This document shows positions 62,367 through 64,000 of a stretch of DNA of 64,000 bases, piece after piece (position 1 is the first letter of the stretch; each line of letters begins with the position of its first letter). Both the position numbers and the translations under genes were made by a program. The notes under the pieces were generated by a model. The model was not told the origin of the DNA and did not search any database. It saw only the letters and a program-made list of their open reading frames with translations. The stretch is from Prosapia bicincta (taxonomy: Eukaryota > Arthropoda > Insecta > Hemiptera > Cercopidae): the NCBI GenBank assembly GCA_036971475.1, contig JBAIZL010000005.1:234255369-234319368 (forward strand), read 5' to 3'.

Positions 62367-62688
62367 CTGAAAACAGAATGTGATATTCTTTCTATTATGA
62401 CCGTTATTCTACAGAATAACTGGGTAGTTTCAAGAGGATAAACAACATTGTCTGGAATGAAATCTGTGGTGAATCGAAATATGTAGATAAACGTGTTATA
62501 AATTGAGAATAAAGCAAAAACTGCAAGATTTGATTGCACCTTATTAACCTAAAAACATTCATAACACAGGTGAAATTGGTTTATTTTTTTTGGCACTACA
62601 AACAAAATCACTCATAGTTAAGGAGAAAAAATTTAGCAAGTTGAAATGTCAAAAGAAAGACTTACGGTAATATTATATGGGAGTTTAC

Positions 62689-62753
62689 CTGGAAAGGTTT
62701 AGCTGGTGAGGTTTGTTGTTACTGGAATGGCGGCAAAGCCGCTGTTTCAAATC
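62689..62753 (-). pseudogene. TSC1: Candidate TSC1 exon interrupted by an in-frame TAA
   Basis: Acceptor-like TTTTTAAG and donor CCAG/GTAAAC bound 65 nt that end in phase 0, as the next exon requires. The frame reads 'FETAALPPFQ', TAA (62,719-62,721), 'QQTSPAKPFQ'. The flanking glutamines suggest a CAA-to-TAA change in a short CAA run; human hamartin has 'TTPPTSPG' in this region. It may equally be no exon at all. Confidence 0.3.
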
Positions 62754-62884
62754 CTTAAAAACTGAAAATTTACCAGTGATTTGGCAAAACAATAAGAACG
62801 CTTAGATAACTGCTGCTACAATGGAAGATTGATTGAGCGGATTCAGTGCTAAAACGAGAAAAGAGAAATGAAAGATTATATATT

Positions 62885-63930
62885 TTTTTTTTTTTTGAGA
62901 AGTCACCTGCCACCCATACATAAGGCTTTTGAATGTAAAACTGCCCTGATTTCCACCTAATATTACAAGAGTACTGCAGCTTATAAATAGGTATTATTTA
63001 CACATATAAATCTTACTTCAGGCCCATTATCTTAATTTTCAGGTTTCACAATATTTAATGCAATTTTTTAATTTAAGTATAAAAGATGCTGATAGCTTTT
63101 ACGATTTGGGAAGACCTGTGTCAAATATACAGAAAGTTGCAAACTGGATTGGATTTTCTGGGAAATAGATTAAAAATGAAACAGTATTAGAGTGCTTTGT
63201 TAAAATAAGGTTTGGTGAAAGTGATGATACAGATGGCGTTAGAGAAGTGAAATGAAAAGGCAATATTAAATCTTTGTAGAAAAAGAAACATGCTGTGTAA
63301 TTTGCAGAAGACTTTATTTGCAGTGAAGACAATCTTGGCAATCGGTACTGACCGTCCAACTTTGAATCGGCTATAGACCTTGTAGCCATCAAAACTGCTG
63401 AAAACCAAAAGGAGGAGGAGGAAGAAGAAGAAGTGGATGAAGAGGAAGCTGCCAGAGGATCGAAGGCCAAAAAAAGATACATAATCATAGAGAAACATAC
63501 AAAGCATAAGAGATGTCATGATGTTCAGTGCTGATTCTAATTCTCCCATCTTCTTGAACTATTGTACTCTGTCAACGACTGGATCCAATTGGATATAATA
63601 ACTAAAAAGTGGAGACAAGTTTCTTTGTTGGACTTTTGGAAGAAATCAGAATAATATGAACTAGGGTAACTTTTGTGTAAAAATAATAGGTTATAAATTA
63701 TTTATGCTTGGGTAATGTTGTATGTATTGTAGTTCATTAAAAGTAAATACTGTACCATATTATTTCTAGAATCAACAGTTTTTCTCATAAAAAGGTATGT
63801 AATACTCCTACACTGTACACAATAAAATTATTTCAGCACATATGACTTTCAAAAATCGTGTGTATCATTGCTGAGAAAATTCAAATTTTGCTCTAAAATT
63901 CTCTTTTCACTGGTAAAAGAACTGAATAAT
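62885..63930 (+). mobile_element. pogo-type element, 5'-truncated plus copy
   Basis: Same family as 10.5-12.6 kb in the opposite orientation. It begins in the 'NVKLPWFPPN' region, continues with a broken 'VANWIGF', 'NETVLECFVKIRFGESDDTD' and an acidic Glu-rich tail (63.41-63.45 kb). Then come shared 3' non-coding blocks (AAAAATAATAGGTTATAAAT, TGCTTGGGTAAT). A degenerate terminus lies near 63.85-63.93 kb. Stops and frameshifts. Some 50 bp present here near 63,630 are deleted in the 10.7 kb copy. Confidence 0.7.
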
Positions 63931-64000
63931 AACCCCTTTTGCTGCAAAACATGTATAACCCATATAAATACGAAATACTCAAGATACATATTTGCAATAA

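Noticed and set aside
63099..63549. Ser-rich and Leu/Phe-rich minus-strand frames
   Set aside because: Antisense of the Glu-rich pogo transposase tail (GAGGAG repeats).
1..64000. tRNA or rRNA genes
   Set aside because: No cloverleaf with A and B box spacing and no rRNA core sequence was found by eye; a covariance search would be needed to exclude tRNA relics.

Overview
This is eukaryotic, almost certainly invertebrate, DNA. It is very AT-rich, has long introns, (TA)n microsatellites, and many decayed DNA transposons and Penelope-like retroelements (PLEs). The element mix and the sparse, intron-rich gene suit an arthropod (a chelicerate is plausible), but the species cannot be fixed from the sequence.

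One host gene is recognisable. It is the TSC1 (hamartin) orthologue, on the minus strand from about 62.4 kb (upstream end in this window) to about 8.75 kb. I place thirteen coding exons with compatible splice phases (about 789 codons), covering the Ser/Pro-rich middle, the PYEHLF-type motif and the whole C-terminal coiled coil. They are followed by a probable 3'UTR exon with an AATAAA signal. The N-terminal hamartin domain lies beyond 64 kb. Hamartin is the scaffold of the TSC1-TSC2-TBC1D7 complex that restrains Rheb/mTORC1.

The rest is introns and flanks filled with mobile DNA. 0-8.7 kb: a mariner remnant, a triplicated LINE tail, PLE stubs, and a Tigger element with another DNA transposon nested in it. 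10.5-12.6 kb: a pogo element with both TIRs and TA target duplication. 12.7-14.3 and 16.6-17.1 kb: PLE termini. 17.7-27.3 kb: a PLE cluster made of head-to-head inverted pairs separated by (TA)n, with one long RT + GIY-YIG reading frame. 30-45 kb: MITEs, two convergent PLE copies, another PLE and two Tigger fragments. 47-56 kb: several Tc1/mariner, Tigger and piggyBac remnants, including a snap-back mariner. 56.5-58.2 kb: another PLE inverted pair. 62.9-63.9 kb: a second pogo relative.

The most unusual pattern is shared by at least six different PLE families. Each has a hammerhead-ribozyme-like core (CTGATGA-like box, stem II, GAAA) followed within about 17-85 nt by a 5' splice-donor consensus. 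Most copies are fused head to head as palindromic pairs and abut (TA)n tracts.
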